Shown: positions 17,903 to 27,502, counted from the first letter of the stretch. The stretch: DNA of 64,000 bases from Thermoactinomyces mirandus (GCF_013868055.1 NZ_JACEOL010000001.1:34272-98271), one strand, 5' to 3'. Notes: a model not told the origin generated them from the letters alone. Program-made: numbers and translations.

Positions 17903-18925
17903 TTAAACAAACGCTTGATGAATGGAAAGCAATAACCGTTCAACAGCCAGCACCTTGTCCATCTTGCCCGATTTAATTTCCTGATCTGCCAAAATAGCCG
18001 ACATCAAGAGTTGGCACAGCTGGGATTCCGAAAACCTGGCCCCATGCCTGAGAGCAAGTTTGACCGGATAGGGATGCACTTTCAGAAACCGGGCCATTTC
18101 CTTGTCGGACATCCCTTTTTTCGCCAATGTCTTTACCTGCAGCATTAACCGGAACTGGCGCACAATCAGGGCAAGAATCCGAACCGGCTCTTCCTTTTGG
18201 AACAACAGGTCCTGCCAAATCATGAATGCCTGGCCGATCTGGCGTTCGGCTATTTTTTCCGTCAGCTTGAATACATCATGTTCCAATGTACGCGGAACCA
18301 GCATTGAAACCGCTTCCGCCGTAACCGTGCCTTCCTTTCCGGCGTAAGCAGCCAGCTTCATGCACTCCTGATTCAGCAGTTGCAAATCGGAGCCCACCAG
18401 AAGGATGAACTCTTTCAAAGCTGCAGTATCAATGTGGACATCAAGCTGTTTAAAGCGCCGATCCACCCATTGCATCAGCTTTTTGCCTTTCAGGGGGGAG
18501 AATTCGATGGTACAGGCTTTCTTCAGCAATGCCTTTACCACTTTTTTGCGCTTGTCCAGTTGTTCGGAGTTAACCGTAATTACGACAATACTGGATGAAA
18601 GAGGATCTTCCAGATATTTGAGAAGGGAATCCAGGTCATGTTTGAGGCCGGTTTGAGTCTTTTTTGATGTAAGAAATTGTGCATGGTTACCGACAATAAA
18701 GCGGCGGTCGCCAAAAAAAGGAAGGGTTTCGGCTTCCTGAACCAGCGTTTGCACCGGTGTCTCCTCCAGATCCAATGAGACAAAGTTGCCAAATGGATCA
18801 TCAGACGGCATCCATTTCTTTTTCATCCATCGCACAGTTTCTTCTATCAAAAACGATTCCGTCCCAAAGAAGAAATAAAAGGGATATCGTTCCCCTTTTT
18901 TCAGTTTCTGCAAAGACTGATCCAC
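17903..18925 (-). CDS. holA: DNA polymerase III delta subunit
   Basis: This clamp-loader subunit opens the beta sliding clamp. The 340-residue protein has the HolA layout: an N-terminal AAA-like domain starting PFYFFFGTESFLIEET without a functional Walker A, a central stretch LVGSDLQLLNQECMKLAAYAG, and a helical C-terminal collar domain (VRILALIVRQFRLMLQVK). It is B. subtilis yqeN, normally directly downstream of comEC and upstream of rpsT. Here a sigma/anti-sigma pair and trpS have been added on either side. A 200-base stretch between holA and the trpS leader holds only the leader promoter. Confidence 0.94.
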   Translation of the reverse strand: MDQSLQKLKKGERYPFYFFFGTESFLIEETVRWMKKKWMPSDDPFGNFVSLDLEETPVQTLVQEAETLPFFGDRRFIVGNHAQFLTSKKTQTGLKHDLDSLLKYLEDPLSSSIVVITVNSEQLDKRKKVVKALLKKACTIEFSPLKGKKLMQWVDRRFKQLDVHIDTAALKEFILLVGSDLQLLNQECMKLAAYAGKEGTVTAEAVSMLVPRTLEHDVFKLTEKIAERQIGQAFMIWQDLLFQKEEPVRILALIVRQFRLMLQVKTLAKKGMSDKEMARFLKVHPYPVKLALRHGARFSESQLCQLLMSAILADQEIKSGKMDKVLAVERLLLSIHQAFV

Positions 18926-18942
18926 TTTTTACACCTCTTGCT

Positions 18943-19620
18943 CTATTGAACTTCTTGCTTCTTCACCACATCTACCGTTATGATTTCCGGAACTTGCCGG
19001 TCAGCATGGATCAGCGTCACTTTTACCACCTGATCCGTTAACCACTCAATCTTTTGCAATTGAAGCTGTTCTGAATTGAATAATCGTTCATACTGCAGTG
19101 CACCATCCGCCCTGACAACCACCAGTTTCCTCTCTTTCCATTCTGCGCGATAAGTTTGGTTTGGCGACCATATGACGGAATTTGCTTTTTCCATATTCGC
19201 ATCTTTTTCTTCTAATTGTGAATATACACCTGCTTCATTCGTATCCCCCATCTTTTGTCCATTTTCAAGATCAGAGGATTGAAACTTCATTAACGCAAAC
19301 AGGCCGGCAAAGCTTACGATCACCGCCGCGGCCACCGCTCTTCCCACAGACAGCCACCTGGTTCGGCTCGGGCTGCTGACTGTTTTCGAACGGGATGTTT
19401 CCTCCCTTTCAATCTGATCGAGTACTTGCGGTATCACACTATGCGGAGGATCTGTCCTGGGAAGAAGGGACAATTGACGGGAAACTTCCATCAATTCATC
19501 GGCATTCTGTCGATCTTCCGTCGATTCTTGCAAATGCTTCTCAAGCATGCTTTTTTCCAATTGGGACAAGTCATTATCCAGATTCCTCTGGGACCATTCC
19601 ATTATTTTTTCATCTGCCAT
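18943..19620 (-). CDS. Membrane anti-sigma factor with degenerate zinc motif
   Basis: This 225-residue protein overlaps the end of the sigma gene by 19 bases, the usual arrangement for an ECF sigma factor and its anti-sigma. The cytoplasmic N-terminus (LDNDLSQLEKSMLEKHL) looks like the anti-sigma zinc-finger fold. The expected HxxxCxxC reads H29-QES33-TED36, so both cysteines are gone. One membrane helix lies at about residues 94-111. An extracytoplasmic domain of about 110 residues follows, ending with predicted beta strands. ATG 19620 has GGAGGGG about seven bases upstream. The inferred job is to hold the sigma factor inactive at the membrane until an envelope signal arrives; the signal is unknown. 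Confidence 0.8.
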   Translation of the reverse strand: MADEKIMEWSQRNLDNDLSQLEKSMLEKHLQESTEDRQNADELMEVSRQLSLLPRTDPPHSVIPQVLDQIEREETSRSKTVSSPSRTRWLSVGRAVAAAVIVSFAGLFALMKFQSSDLENGQKMGDTNEAGVYSQLEEKDANMEKANSVIWSPNQTYRAEWKERKLVVVRADGALQYERLFNSEQLQLQKIEWLTDQVVKVTLIHADRQVPEIITVDVVKKQEVQ

Positions 19621-20159
19621 GAGAAGTCCCCTCCTTCCTGGTATTCTGACAGCCATTTCTGCAACTGTTTTCGTCCCCGGAAAAGGTGAGATTTGACCGT
19701 ATTGAGCGGCAGTCCCATTGCTTCAGAAATTTCCTTGTAATTGTACTCCTGTACATACCGTAAAATAATGGCTGTTTGCTGAGGCATGGGAAGGCGTCGA
19801 ATTGCCTGCTTCAAATCGGAGATCACTGCCCCCTTTTCAACTTCTTTTCCTGCATTGCGGTCTTCACGAATTGCATCTTCTTCCATTAAGACCACCTTCT
19901 TCCGTTTGCGGAACATATCCATACAAACATTGGTCACAATTCGTTGGGCCCATGTATAAATCATTGCCTCTCCCTTATATGAAGGCAGATTTCGATAAAC
20001 TTTCAGCAGAGCCTCCTGAGTTGCATCCAGCGCATCCTGTTCGTTTCCCATCAGATAAAAAGCGGTACGGTAGAGCGGTGTTTCCAACTTGCTCAGGATT
20101 TCAACCATTGCCTTTCGCTCCCCGGCTTGTGCCCGCTGTATCAATTCCGAGTCAAGCAA
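19602..20159 (-). CDS. ECF-type sigma factor (SigW-like)
   Basis: This 185-residue RNA polymerase sigma factor has region 2 (ALDATQEALLKVYRNLPSYKG, then WAQRIVTNVCMDMFRKRKK) and region 4 with a helix-turn-helix (YNYKEISEAMGLPLNTVKSHLFRGRKQLQ). It lacks regions 1 and 3, as in the ECF group. The start is TTG 20159, with GGGGG seven bases upstream; a longer frame to 20198 is possible. It is cotranscribed with the overlapping anti-sigma gene. The SigW-like description rests on general resemblance, and its regulon is not known. A candidate autoregulated promoter is listed separately. Confidence 0.9.
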   Translation of the reverse strand: MLDSELIQRAQAGERKAMVEILSKLETPLYRTAFYLMGNEQDALDATQEALLKVYRNLPSYKGEAMIYTWAQRIVTNVCMDMFRKRKKVVLMEEDAIREDRNAGKEVEKGAVISDLKQAIRRLPMPQQTAIILRYVQEYNYKEISEAMGLPLNTVKSHLFRGRKQLQKWLSEYQEGGDFSWQMKK

Positions 20160-20180
20160 ATAAATACCCCCTATATTTAT

Positions 20181-20208
20181 TGACCTGTTTCCCATCATGT
20201 AAGTTGCA
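20181..20208 (-). promoter_or_regulatory. Candidate ECF-type promoter of the sigma gene
   Basis: On the minus strand TGCAACTT (20208-20201), 16 bases, then GTCA (20184-20181) resembles the TGnAAC / CGTC pattern of ECF promoters. It lies about 20 bases before the start, so the leader would be very short. This is a tentative match by eye. Confidence 0.35.
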
Positions 20209-20280
20209 ACAGGAGATATGTATAAAAGTAGTATATAGAAAAACGTTGTTGTTTTTAATAAGGAATATTACTTTTCCGGA

Positions 20281-22695
20281 TCAATTATGGGAACTGATTT
20301 TTACGCTTCTTTTTCCGACTTCAAAAATCACCGCTCCATGCACATCCGTCCGCCAAATGGAAATTCCCCTTTTTTTCAGGCGGGAGATGATTTCGGGAGC
20401 GGGATGGCCGTACATATTGTTCTTTCCGGCAGAAATCACGGCATACCTGGGACCGAGTTCAGAAAGCCACTGTTCATGAGTAGAGGTTTCACTTCCATGA
20501 TGGGCAACTTTCAGCAAATCGATTTTCGGCCAATTCCAGCGCCTGAGCAATCTTTTTTCCGTCTCGACCCCGATATCCCCGGGAAGCAGAACCTGAAAGC
20601 CGTGAACTGACAGCAGAATGACAACCGAATCATCATTGGTCTCCTTCCGGTCTTTAGCCCCCACATCCGGTTCCGGATGCATAAAAGTCAGCAAAACCCC
20701 TTTATCAATCTGCCATGTCTTCCCCGTCCTGGGCACATTAACGGGGATCTCCCGTTTTCCCAACTCCATCATAATTTTATGCTCAATCTCATTTCGCGGT
20801 AAATGGAAATTACACACCACGCTTCGTACCGGAAACCGCTCTATCACATCAAGCAAGCCATTAATATGGTCTGTATCGCCATGTGTCATGATGAGCAAAT
20901 CAATTTGCCTGATTCCGCGTGACTTCAAATATGGCACAATGATATCAGCGCCCGCTTCAAACGGATCTTTGCGTTTTCGCCAGCTTTCCCTGGCAAAAAC
21001 AGCATTTCCCCCTCCGTCGATCAGGGCGGTAAATCCATTTTCTGTTTCAATCACCGTCGCATCGCCTTGTCCCACATCCAAAAAGGCCAGACGTACTGTG
21101 TAAGGGTCTTTTCCTGTAATCAATACCGCAATCAGGATGGACAAAAGCAAAACACTTCCCGCACGAACCGTTTTTCGGCCATGCGGCTGAAGCCATCCCC
21201 ACAAGCCAAGGGCAGTGGTCACATAATAAAGAATGATCCACCACCCGGGCGGAGATCTCCATGCCAGATGGAATCCCTGCCATCTGGTCATCCATTCTGC
21301 AAGAATTTGTACCGACAAAATCATCCCTTGCAACAGACCGGCCAGCAATTGCGCCCCTGCTTCAAAAACCAGCCCCCAGACCAGCGATACAAAAGCTGAC
21401 GGAAGAATCACAAAACTGAACAAAGGAACCAGCAGGAAATTGACCAGCCAGGAAAGGACGGAATATTCATGAAAATGATAAATAACGACAGGAAAGGATA
21501 ACCATTGGGCAATAAAATTGCTCGCGGCAAGATAACAGAAAGTTGGTCGGGAAACAGGCAATCTGCGGGCAATCGGTTCCGTCAGGGTAATCAGCCCGGC
21601 CGTGAGCATAAAACTCAGTTGGAAACCGGCCTCGAAGATTTGATAAGGATTCCACGCCGATTGAAGTAAAAAAGCAACACCCAAAAAAGAAAAACTGTCT
21701 TTTGGTTTCTGAAAAAACAGTGAGATCATGGCCAGTCCAGCCATGATCGTCGCACGGACAACTGGTGCATCAAGTCCGGCCAATACGGCATAGACAGGCA
21801 GAAACAACAGCACAAACAGTGCCGCTTTTTCCCTGGTTAAACCAATCAATTTAAAAATGAAATAAACTGCTCCTGCCAGCACAGTAACATGTAATCCCGA
21901 AATTGACAACAAGTGTACTATTCCAAGGGTAGAAAATTGCCTCTCCCAAGCAGGCTCCACTTCCGTTCTTTCTCCCAACAGAAGCCCTTTCAAAAAACCG
22001 GCCACCGACTCGTCATACAGGGCATCCAGTTTGCCGGACAACCGCATTCTCCATTTTTCAATCCACACAAGCGGATGCATCCTGGTCTCCGTAACTGCCG
22101 TTACATTTTCAAACCTTCCTTTGCCGATCCAGTGAATCTGGTGGCGAAACAGATAGGCCTGATAGTCCATCCCGCCCGGATTGCGCGGTTTAGCCGGTTT
22201 TTCCAGTCTGAGTGAAAGCCGGATCACAGACTGGCTGCGCAACTGTTTGGCGGCCTTTAACTCCTCTTTTGTCCCGAGACGGATAAAAACCTGAATTTTT
22301 TCTCCTTTCGGGTAGAGATCAGTGCGGCCATGGCACAGACTGTCCAGCTTCATGGCGAAACTTAGCGCATCGCCGTCTACCCGTGGGGAGGATTTAATTT
22401 TCCCCAGGGCCGTCAACTCTTTTCCGGCTAAAGCTAGCGAAATCCGGCTGACATTTTTCTGATCCACCCAGGAAAAATGGGCTGCTGCCAGAAACAAGGC
22501 AGCTGTAAAGACAAGAATTGCACGCCCTTCCCGGAACAGGTATTCATACAGCCCGCCCACAACAACAATACAAATAGCCAATCCCAGATAAAAGGCCGGA
22601 GCGGAGTCCATCCAAAAAGCTAATACAATTCCGCTTCCCCATCCAAATCCGGCAGCAACAAAGGGGCGCTGCAAACCAATTCCCTCCCAATCCAC
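20281..22695 (-). CDS. comEC: Competence protein ComEC/Rec2
   Basis: This large membrane protein forms the channel for single-stranded DNA uptake during transformation. The 804-residue protein has an N-terminal DUF4131 part with membrane helices and an OB-like region, then the Competence domain (GLLLGERTEVEP, LLSISGLHVTVLAG, with 7-8 membrane segments). A C-terminal metallo-beta-lactamase-type domain follows (VLFLDVGQGDATVIE-like start, then MTHGDTDHINGLL, KVAHHGS). The HxDxDH-like metal motif is intact. GTG 22695 is the start. comEA lies about 5 kb upstream, not adjacent as in B. subtilis. Confidence 0.96.
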   Translation of the reverse strand: MDWEGIGLQRPFVAAGFGWGSGIVLAFWMDSAPAFYLGLAICIVVVGGLYEYLFREGRAILVFTAALFLAAAHFSWVDQKNVSRISLALAGKELTALGKIKSSPRVDGDALSFAMKLDSLCHGRTDLYPKGEKIQVFIRLGTKEELKAAKQLRSQSVIRLSLRLEKPAKPRNPGGMDYQAYLFRHQIHWIGKGRFENVTAVTETRMHPLVWIEKWRMRLSGKLDALYDESVAGFLKGLLLGERTEVEPAWERQFSTLGIVHLLSISGLHVTVLAGAVYFIFKLIGLTREKAALFVLLFLPVYAVLAGLDAPVVRATIMAGLAMISLFFQKPKDSFSFLGVAFLLQSAWNPYQIFEAGFQLSFMLTAGLITLTEPIARRLPVSRPTFCYLAASNFIAQWLSFPVVIYHFHEYSVLSWLVNFLLVPLFSFVILPSAFVSLVWGLVFEAGAQLLAGLLQGMILSVQILAEWMTRWQGFHLAWRSPPGWWIILYYVTTALGLWGWLQPHGRKTVRAGSVLLLSILIAVLITGKDPYTVRLAFLDVGQGDATVIETENGFTALIDGGGNAVFARESWRKRKDPFEAGADIIVPYLKSRGIRQIDLLIMTHGDTDHINGLLDVIERFPVRSVVCNFHLPRNEIEHKIMMELGKREIPVNVPRTGKTWQIDKGVLLTFMHPEPDVGAKDRKETNDDSVVILLSVHGFQVLLPGDIGVETEKRLLRRWNWPKIDLLKVAHHGSETSTHEQWLSELGPRYAVISAGKNNMYGHPAPEIISRLKKRGISIWRTDVHGAVIFEVGKRSVKISSHN

Positions 22696-22790
22696 ACCTC
22701 AACTCCGGACTATTTCTGCCAATTTTTACTATTTCCTCCTGGTTTTGAAGATGAATTGAACGATTTCTGTCAAATTTTGTTGCCAGGCAG

Positions 22791-22813
22791 AAAAAAAGCG
22801 CGGTTTCCCGCGC
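22791..22813 (-). terminator. Terminator after dcd
   Basis: GCGCGG and CCGCGC form a short GC-rich stem with a four-base loop, followed by seven T on the minus strand, between dcd and comEC. Confidence 0.85.
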
Positions 22814-22904
22814 AGAGTCATTAATATGACATGCCGAAACGGAGCGGTATCTCCGAACATCACCTTCAGCTCAGGCCGCACAGTCAACCATGAAAGTGCA
22901 ATTT

Positions 22905-23462
22905 CTAAACCGTAGGCAGCGTGATTCCTTTCTGGAATTGATACTTTCCTTGTTTTACCCGATAAGAAACCTCACATACCTCATCACTTTCCAGAAAGAG
23001 GATCTGGCAAAGCCCCTCATTGGAATAGATTTTGGCCGGCAAAGGTGTAGTGTTGGAGATTTCCAGCGTCACATAACCTTCCCATCCCGGTTCAAGCGGA
23101 GTAACATTGGTAATAATGCCGCAGCGGGCATAGGTAGATTTCCCGACACAAATCGCCAGCACGTTTTCCGGGATCCGGAAATATTCCACCGACCGCGCCA
23201 GGCCAAAGGAATTGGGAGGGATGATACACACATCCCCCTGATAATCCACAAACGAATTGAAATCAATTTTTTTGGGATCGATCACTGAATTCAAGGCATT
23301 ATGGAAAATCTTGTATTCATCCGAAACACGCAAATCATATCCATAACTGCTCAAACCATAACTGACCGCTTCACCCTTTCCGACATTCCGATCAATAAAT
23401 GGTTCAATCATTCCATGTTTTTCTGCCATTTCACGTATCCATTTGTCTGATTTGATCGTCAT
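22905..23462 (-). CDS. dcd: dCTP deaminase
   Basis: This enzyme deaminates dCTP to dUTP (or to dUMP in bifunctional members), feeding thymidylate synthesis. The 185-residue protein has the trimeric dUTPase-like fold with [13 protein letters not shown] near residue 35, [18 protein letters not shown], the catalytic-loop signature [11 protein letters not shown], and [15 protein letters not shown]. It sits upstream of comEC, a place where B. subtilis carries comEB, annotated as a dCMP deaminase. The two are unrelated folds with similar chemistry, so the coincidence may be meaningless. Whether it also hydrolyses dUTP cannot be told from sequence alone. Confidence 0.92.
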   Translation of the reverse strand: MTIKSDKWIREMAEKHGMIEPFIDRNVGKGEAVSYGLSSYGYDLRVSDEYKIFHNALNSVIDPKKIDFNSFVDYQGDVCIIPPNSFGLARSVEYFRIPENVLAICVGKSTYARCGIITNVTPLEPGWEGYVTLEISNTTPLPAKIYSNEGLCQILFLESDEVCEVSYRVKQGKYQFQKGITLPTV

Positions 23463-23550
23463 TGTTATAAGAACCCCTTCTAACTCTGTTTTTTCTTTCT
23501 CATTTTACATGATGATGGCAGAAAGAAAAATGTCCCCTTTTGGAGGCGAA

Positions 23551-24711
23551 TTATTTTCCAGCAAAAGAAACGGTCACTTTTCTGTCAATGGCTTGTGCCA
23601 AGTCCGCGATCAGATCATCGGAATTTTCCAGTCCGGCAGAGAACCTCAACAATCCGTCGGTAATTCCGTGCCTTTTTCTTATCACGGGGGGAACAGAAGC
23701 ATGCGACATTCTGACAGGATATGACAAAATGCTTTCTACGGCTCCCAGACTTACGGCAACGATTGGCAGCCGGACGCGTTTCAGGATCTGCTCCGCCTTT
23801 TCCCTGTTGCCCACATCAAAAGAGAGGACCGCCCCGTGTCCGCTGGCCTGTTTACAATGCAAAGAGTGGCCTTCATGTGAGGGCAGGCCGGTATAATATA
23901 CCTTTTTCACATCGGGATGCCGTTCCAGCCATAAAGCAATTTTTTCCGCATTTCTGGTGGAACACTCCATCCTGGCCTGTAATGTTTTCAGCCCCCTGAG
24001 CAGTAACCATGAGTCATGGACACCCAAAATGGCCCCAAAATCATTTTGCAGCCGTCCCACCTGTTCAGCCAGTCCCTTGTCCCTGACCACTACCAATCCG
24101 GCCACAACGTCGCTGTGGCCGCCGATAAACTTGGTGGCACTGTGGATGACAATATCCGCTCCCAATAGCAGTGGACGCTGATAACAGGGACTTAACATCG
24201 TATTGTCCACAATGGTTAACAGCCGATGCGCCTTTGCGAGTTGGGAAATGACGCGCAAATTGCTGACTTTCAGAAGAGGATTGGAAGGAGTTTCAACATA
24301 TATGGCTTTGGTGGCCGGCCGAATTGCCTGTATGATCTGGTCGATTTGAGTGGTGTCCACAAAAGTTGACTCAATCCCCAGTCGCTGAAACACCCGGGTC
24401 AATACCCGATAGGTTCCGCCATAAACATCCCGCGACACAATGAGGTGATCTCCGCGCGAGAATAACAGAAACACCGTTGAGACCGCTGCCATGCCGGAAG
24501 CAAAAGCAAAACCTTTACAGCCTGATTCCAGTTTGGCAATCGTATTTTCCAGCGCCTGACGAGTGGGATTGCCCGAGCGGCTGTAATCAAACTGGCCAGG
24601 CTGATCAATCTGCTGATGAAAAGTTGAGGTTTGGTAAAGGGGAATGCTGGCCGCTCCTGTCACCGGATCAATTTCGTTTCCATTGTGCAAAAGCCTTGTC
24701 TCAAAATACAT
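23551..24711 (-). CDS. metC: Cystathionine beta-lyase MetC
   Basis: This PLP enzyme of the Cys/Met metabolism family splits cystathionine to homocysteine, pyruvate and ammonia. The 386-residue protein has FASGMAAVSTV, YVETPSNPLLKV, the cofactor Asp in TIVDNTMLSP and the PLP lysine in HSATKFIGGHSDV. It starts at ATG 24711 with AAAGGAGG upstream, 14 bases after metI. The pair metI-metC under a SAM riboswitch matches the B. subtilis yjcI-yjcJ operon. Homology alone cannot exclude gamma-lyase activity. Confidence 0.87.
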   Translation of the reverse strand: MYFETRLLHNGNEIDPVTGAASIPLYQTSTFHQQIDQPGQFDYSRSGNPTRQALENTIAKLESGCKGFAFASGMAAVSTVFLLFSRGDHLIVSRDVYGGTYRVLTRVFQRLGIESTFVDTTQIDQIIQAIRPATKAIYVETPSNPLLKVSNLRVISQLAKAHRLLTIVDNTMLSPCYQRPLLLGADIVIHSATKFIGGHSDVVAGLVVVRDKGLAEQVGRLQNDFGAILGVHDSWLLLRGLKTLQARMECSTRNAEKIALWLERHPDVKKVYYTGLPSHEGHSLHCKQASGHGAVLSFDVGNREKAEQILKRVRLPIVAVSLGAVESILSYPVRMSHASVPPVIRKRHGITDGLLRFSAGLENSDDLIADLAQAIDRKVTVSFAGK

Positions 24712-24725
24712 GTTTGTTCCTCCTT

Positions 24726-25880
24726 TTATTTCCAGCCAGTTTGGATGGCTGCCTGCTCCAACGCCTGATCAAGATCGGAAACCAAATCATCAATATGTTC
24801 AATCCCTGCGGACAATCGCAACAAACGGTCACAAACCCCCGTTTTTTCCCGGATTGCCGCAGGAACATCGGCATGAGTCTGCGTTGCGGGATATGTCAGC
24901 AAACTCTCCACACCCCCAAGACTCTCCGTAAATGCAATCACTTTCAAATTTTTCAGGAAATGCGGCACCTGGCCGGCATCCTTCACCCGGAATGAAATCA
25001 TGCCACCATATCCCCTGGCCTGTTCGTCCAGGATTTTTTTCCCGGCCGGGTCAAGAGACGGATAGAACACCTTATCCACCAGCCGGTGTCTTGCCAGAAA
25101 ATCTGCCAGAAGCTGTGCATTTTGCTGATGTTTCTGCATGCGAAGCGCCAACGTTTTCATTCCTCTCATCAACAACCAGGAATCAAGCGGTCCCAATGTT
25201 GCCCCGATTGAATTCTGGACAAACCGGATTCGTTCCGCCAATTCCTTTTCTTTTGCCACAATAAGACCTGCCAGTACATCATTGTGCCCTCCCAGATATT
25301 TGGTAGCACTATGGACAACAATATCGGCCCCCAGTAAGAGAGGCTGCTGGAAATATGGAGTCATGAACGTATTGTCTGCAATGACGCACAGCCCCTGTTT
25401 CTTTGCCCATTGGCAGATCGCTTTCAAATCGATGACCCGCATGAGCGGATTGGTCGGGGATTCGATGAAAATCCCCCGGGTATTTGGCTGAAGCGCCTTT
25501 TCCACTTCCTCAGGATTGCGTAAGTCGACAAAAGTAAAGGATAAACCGTAATGGGACAATACTTTCTGAAACAGGCGGTAGGTTCCGCCATACAAGTCAA
25601 TTGAAACAATAAAATGATCCCCCTTTTTAAACAGACCCATTACCGTATGAATGGCTGCCATGCCGGAACTGCACGCAAACCCCTCGTCACCGCCTTCCAG
25701 ACGGGCAATGCTTTCTTCAAGTACATCGCGCGTCGGGTTTGCCGTTCTCGCATAGTCATAGCCGGTGCTTCCCCCGGATCTATGTTCATAAGCAGTTGAA
25801 AAATATACCGGAAAACTGACAGCGCCAGTTCCTGTTTCCTTTTTCGTGCCGATTTGAGCCAGTCTTGTTTCCAATCTCAT
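24726..25880 (-). CDS. metI: Cystathionine gamma-synthase / O-acetylhomoserine thiolyase MetI
   Basis: This 384-residue PLP enzyme condenses an activated homoserine with cysteine to give cystathionine, and in relatives also uses sulfide. Key sites are YDYARTANPTRDVLE, CSSGMAAIHTV, IESPTNPLMRV, VIADNTFMTP and the PLP lysine in HSATKYLGGHNDV. It shares the fold with the adjacent metC, so the two are ancient paralogues. ATG 25880 has AGGAGGGG seven bases upstream. It is the first gene behind the SAM-I riboswitch, so it should be switched off when SAM is plentiful. Confidence 0.88.
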   Translation of the reverse strand: MRLETRLAQIGTKKETGTGAVSFPVYFSTAYEHRSGGSTGYDYARTANPTRDVLEESIARLEGGDEGFACSSGMAAIHTVMGLFKKGDHFIVSIDLYGGTYRLFQKVLSHYGLSFTFVDLRNPEEVEKALQPNTRGIFIESPTNPLMRVIDLKAICQWAKKQGLCVIADNTFMTPYFQQPLLLGADIVVHSATKYLGGHNDVLAGLIVAKEKELAERIRFVQNSIGATLGPLDSWLLMRGMKTLALRMQKHQQNAQLLADFLARHRLVDKVFYPSLDPAGKKILDEQARGYGGMISFRVKDAGQVPHFLKNLKVIAFTESLGGVESLLTYPATQTHADVPAAIREKTGVCDRLLRLSAGIEHIDDLVSDLDQALEQAAIQTGWK

Positions 25881-25910
25881 GGATGTTCCCCTCCTGATGT
25901 TGATCAATGT

Positions 25911-25946
25911 AAAAAGCCCCTTCTGCAATAAGAGAAGAGGCTTTTT
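25911..25946 (-). terminator. Riboswitch terminator of the metI-metC operon
   Basis: AAAAAGCC and GGCTTTTT close a stem with an additional CTTCT/AGAAG pairing, ending in five T. This is the OFF-state terminator for the SAM riboswitch. Confidence 0.88.
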
Positions 25947-25962
25947 ATCCCGGTCAAGTCAG

Positions 25963-26084
25963 CTTCTTCCCTTATCTCTCAGAAACACAAGGCTTTCTGC
26001 AGGAATTAGCACCTTCCGGTGAATTGCCACCGAGGTTGCCGGGCTTCATCGGGCCAGTCCCTCCGCCGCTCTGGATAAGAGAAA
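25963..26084 (-). promoter_or_regulatory. SAM-I riboswitch (S-box)
   Basis: On the minus strand the S-box core reads CTCTTATC, then GAGGGACTGGCCC, GATGAAGCCCGGCAACC, a variable P3 stem (CGGTGGCAATTCACCG) and AAGGTGCTAATTCCTGC, closed by GATAAGGGAA pairing back to the first arm. All the S-box conserved blocks are present. SAM binding should favour the downstream terminator and shut off metI-metC. Confidence 0.97.
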
Positions 26085-26121
26085 TTTCATAAACATATTC
26101 TGTTAACATAATTTTAAAACA

Positions 26122-26149
26122 ATTATATTTGTTCTCCCGAAAAAGTCAA
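26122..26149 (-). promoter_or_regulatory. Sigma-A promoter of the metI-metC operon
   Basis: TTGACT (26149-26144), 16 bases, perfect TATAAT (26127-26122), about 40 bases before the riboswitch. Confidence 0.75.
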
Positions 26150-26183
26150 GTTTTATATCAATATTGAAAGAAATGACACTTCA

Positions 26184-26213
26184 TTGATTTTGCGCAATCT
26201 TATCCATTACAAT
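26184..26213 (+). promoter_or_regulatory. Candidate sigma-A promoter of rocD
   Basis: TTGATT (26184-26189), 18 bases, TACAAT (26208-26213), about 45 bases before the start codon. I did not find a convincing sigma-54 (-24/-12) element, although B. subtilis rocD uses SigL. Confidence 0.55.
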
Positions 26214-26257
26214 GGATTTGAACAGTCGGAAACTTAATTATACAGGGGGTAATGCCG

Positions 26258-27451
26258 GTGTCAAAAAATCAAGCGATCATTGACCTAACAGCCAAATACG
26301 GAGCCAACAACTATTACCCGTTGCCCATTGTCATTTCGAAAGCGGAGGGAATCTGGGTCGAAGATGCCGATGGAAACCGGTACATGGACATGTTAAGCGC
26401 TTACTCTGCGCTGAACCACGGACATCGCCATCCACGTCTCATCCAGGCATTAAAAGAACAAGCCGACAAGGTTACACTTACTTCCCGCGCATTTCATAAC
26501 GATCAACTGGGCATTTTTTATGAAAAAGTGTCAAAATTGACTGGAAAAGAAATGGTATTACCCATGAATACCGGTGCCGAAGCTGTTGAAACTGCTCTCA
26601 AAGCGGTACGGCGCTGGGCCTACGATGTTAAAAAAGTTCCTGACAATCATGCTGAAATTATAGTTTGCACAGAAAATTTTCACGGACGAACCATTACAGC
26701 TGTTTCCCTGTCGTCGAATGATGAATACAAGCGCGGCTTTGGCCCGCTGACTCCGGGTTTCAAAGTTATTCCTTACGGCAATATCGAAGCGCTTACAAAT
26801 GCGATCACACCGAACACCGCAGCTTTCCTTCTCGAACCGGTTCAGGGAGAAGCAGGTGTTATTGTTCCGCCGGAGGGGTATCTGAAAGAAGCCTTTGAAA
26901 TTTGCAGGAAGAACGATGTTTTGTTTGTTGCCGATGAAATCCAGACCGGTTTTGGCCGGACAGGGCAGCTTTTTGCATGCGATTGGGAAAATGTAAAGCC
27001 GGATATGTATATTATGGGAAAAGCCCTGGGCGGAGGAGTCATACCCATCTCCGCCGTTGCTGCTGACCGGGAAATCCTTGGTGTATTTGAACCTGGCTCT
27101 CACGGTTCCACCTTCGGGGGAAATCCGCTTGCCTGTGCTGTGGCTATTGCAGCAATGGATGTTTTGATGGAAGAGGAACTGCCAAAACGGTCACGGGAGC
27201 TTGGCGAATATTTTATCAAGGAACTCCGCAAAATCAATCACCCGGCCATTAAAAAAGTGCGCGGAAAAGGCCTGTTTATTGGCATGGAACTTTATGAACC
27301 GGCACGCCCGTATTGCGAAGCCCTGATGAAGGAAGGACTGCTGTGCAAGGAAACGCACGAAAACACGATTCGCTTTGCACCTCCTCTGATCATTACCAGG
27401 GAAGAACTGGATATGGCCCTGGAAAAAGTGCGCAAAGTGATGAGCAGATAA
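26258..27451 (+). CDS. rocD: Ornithine aminotransferase
   Basis: This class III PLP aminotransferase converts ornithine to glutamate-5-semialdehyde in arginine and ornithine catabolism. The 397-residue protein has [33 protein letters not shown] (PLP phosphate), [23 protein letters not shown], the cofactor Asp in [14 protein letters not shown] and the PLP lysine in [18 protein letters not shown] 26258 is preferred, since AGGGGG lies eight bases upstream; ATG 26252 is too close to it. It stands alone, divergent from metI and convergent with comEA, with no other roc genes in view. Confidence 0.93.
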   Translation: MSKNQAIIDLTAKYGANNYYPLPIVISKAEGIWVEDADGNRYMDMLSAYSALNHGHRHPRLIQALKEQADKVTLTSRAFHNDQLGIFYEKVSKLTGKEMVLPMNTGAEAVETALKAVRRWAYDVKKVPDNHAEIIVCTENFHGRTITAVSLSSNDEYKRGFGPLTPGFKVIPYGNIEALTNAITPNTAAFLLEPVQGEAGVIVPPEGYLKEAFEICRKNDVLFVADEIQTGFGRTGQLFACDWENVKPDMYIMGKALGGGVIPISAVAADREILGVFEPGSHGSTFGGNPLACAVAIAAMDVLMEEELPKRSRELGEYFIKELRKINHPAIKKVRGKGLFIGMELYEPARPYCEALMKEGLLCKETHENTIRFAPPLIITREELDMALEKVRKVMSR

Positions 27452-27464
27452 TCATGCTTCTATC

Positions 27465-27497
27465 AAGCGGAATCTGATGTTCCACCAGATCCCGCTT
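27465..27497. terminator. Terminator between rocD and comEA
   Basis: AAGCGG-ATCTG and CAGAT-CCGCTT form an 11-pair stem with one bulge around a nine-base loop. It is followed by TTTCTG on the plus strand, between two convergent genes. Confidence 0.7.
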
Positions 27498-27502
27498 TTC
27501 TG

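Noticed and set aside
22742..22890. A 48-codon open frame on the minus strand between dcd and comEC.
   Set aside because: It runs through the dcd terminator hairpin, has no good start or ribosome-binding site and resembles nothing.
26161..26210. Possible sigma-54 (-24/-12) promoter before rocD.
   Set aside because: The GG of the -24 element is missing (TGACAC instead of TGGCAC), and a sigma-A promoter with TACAAT fits better.
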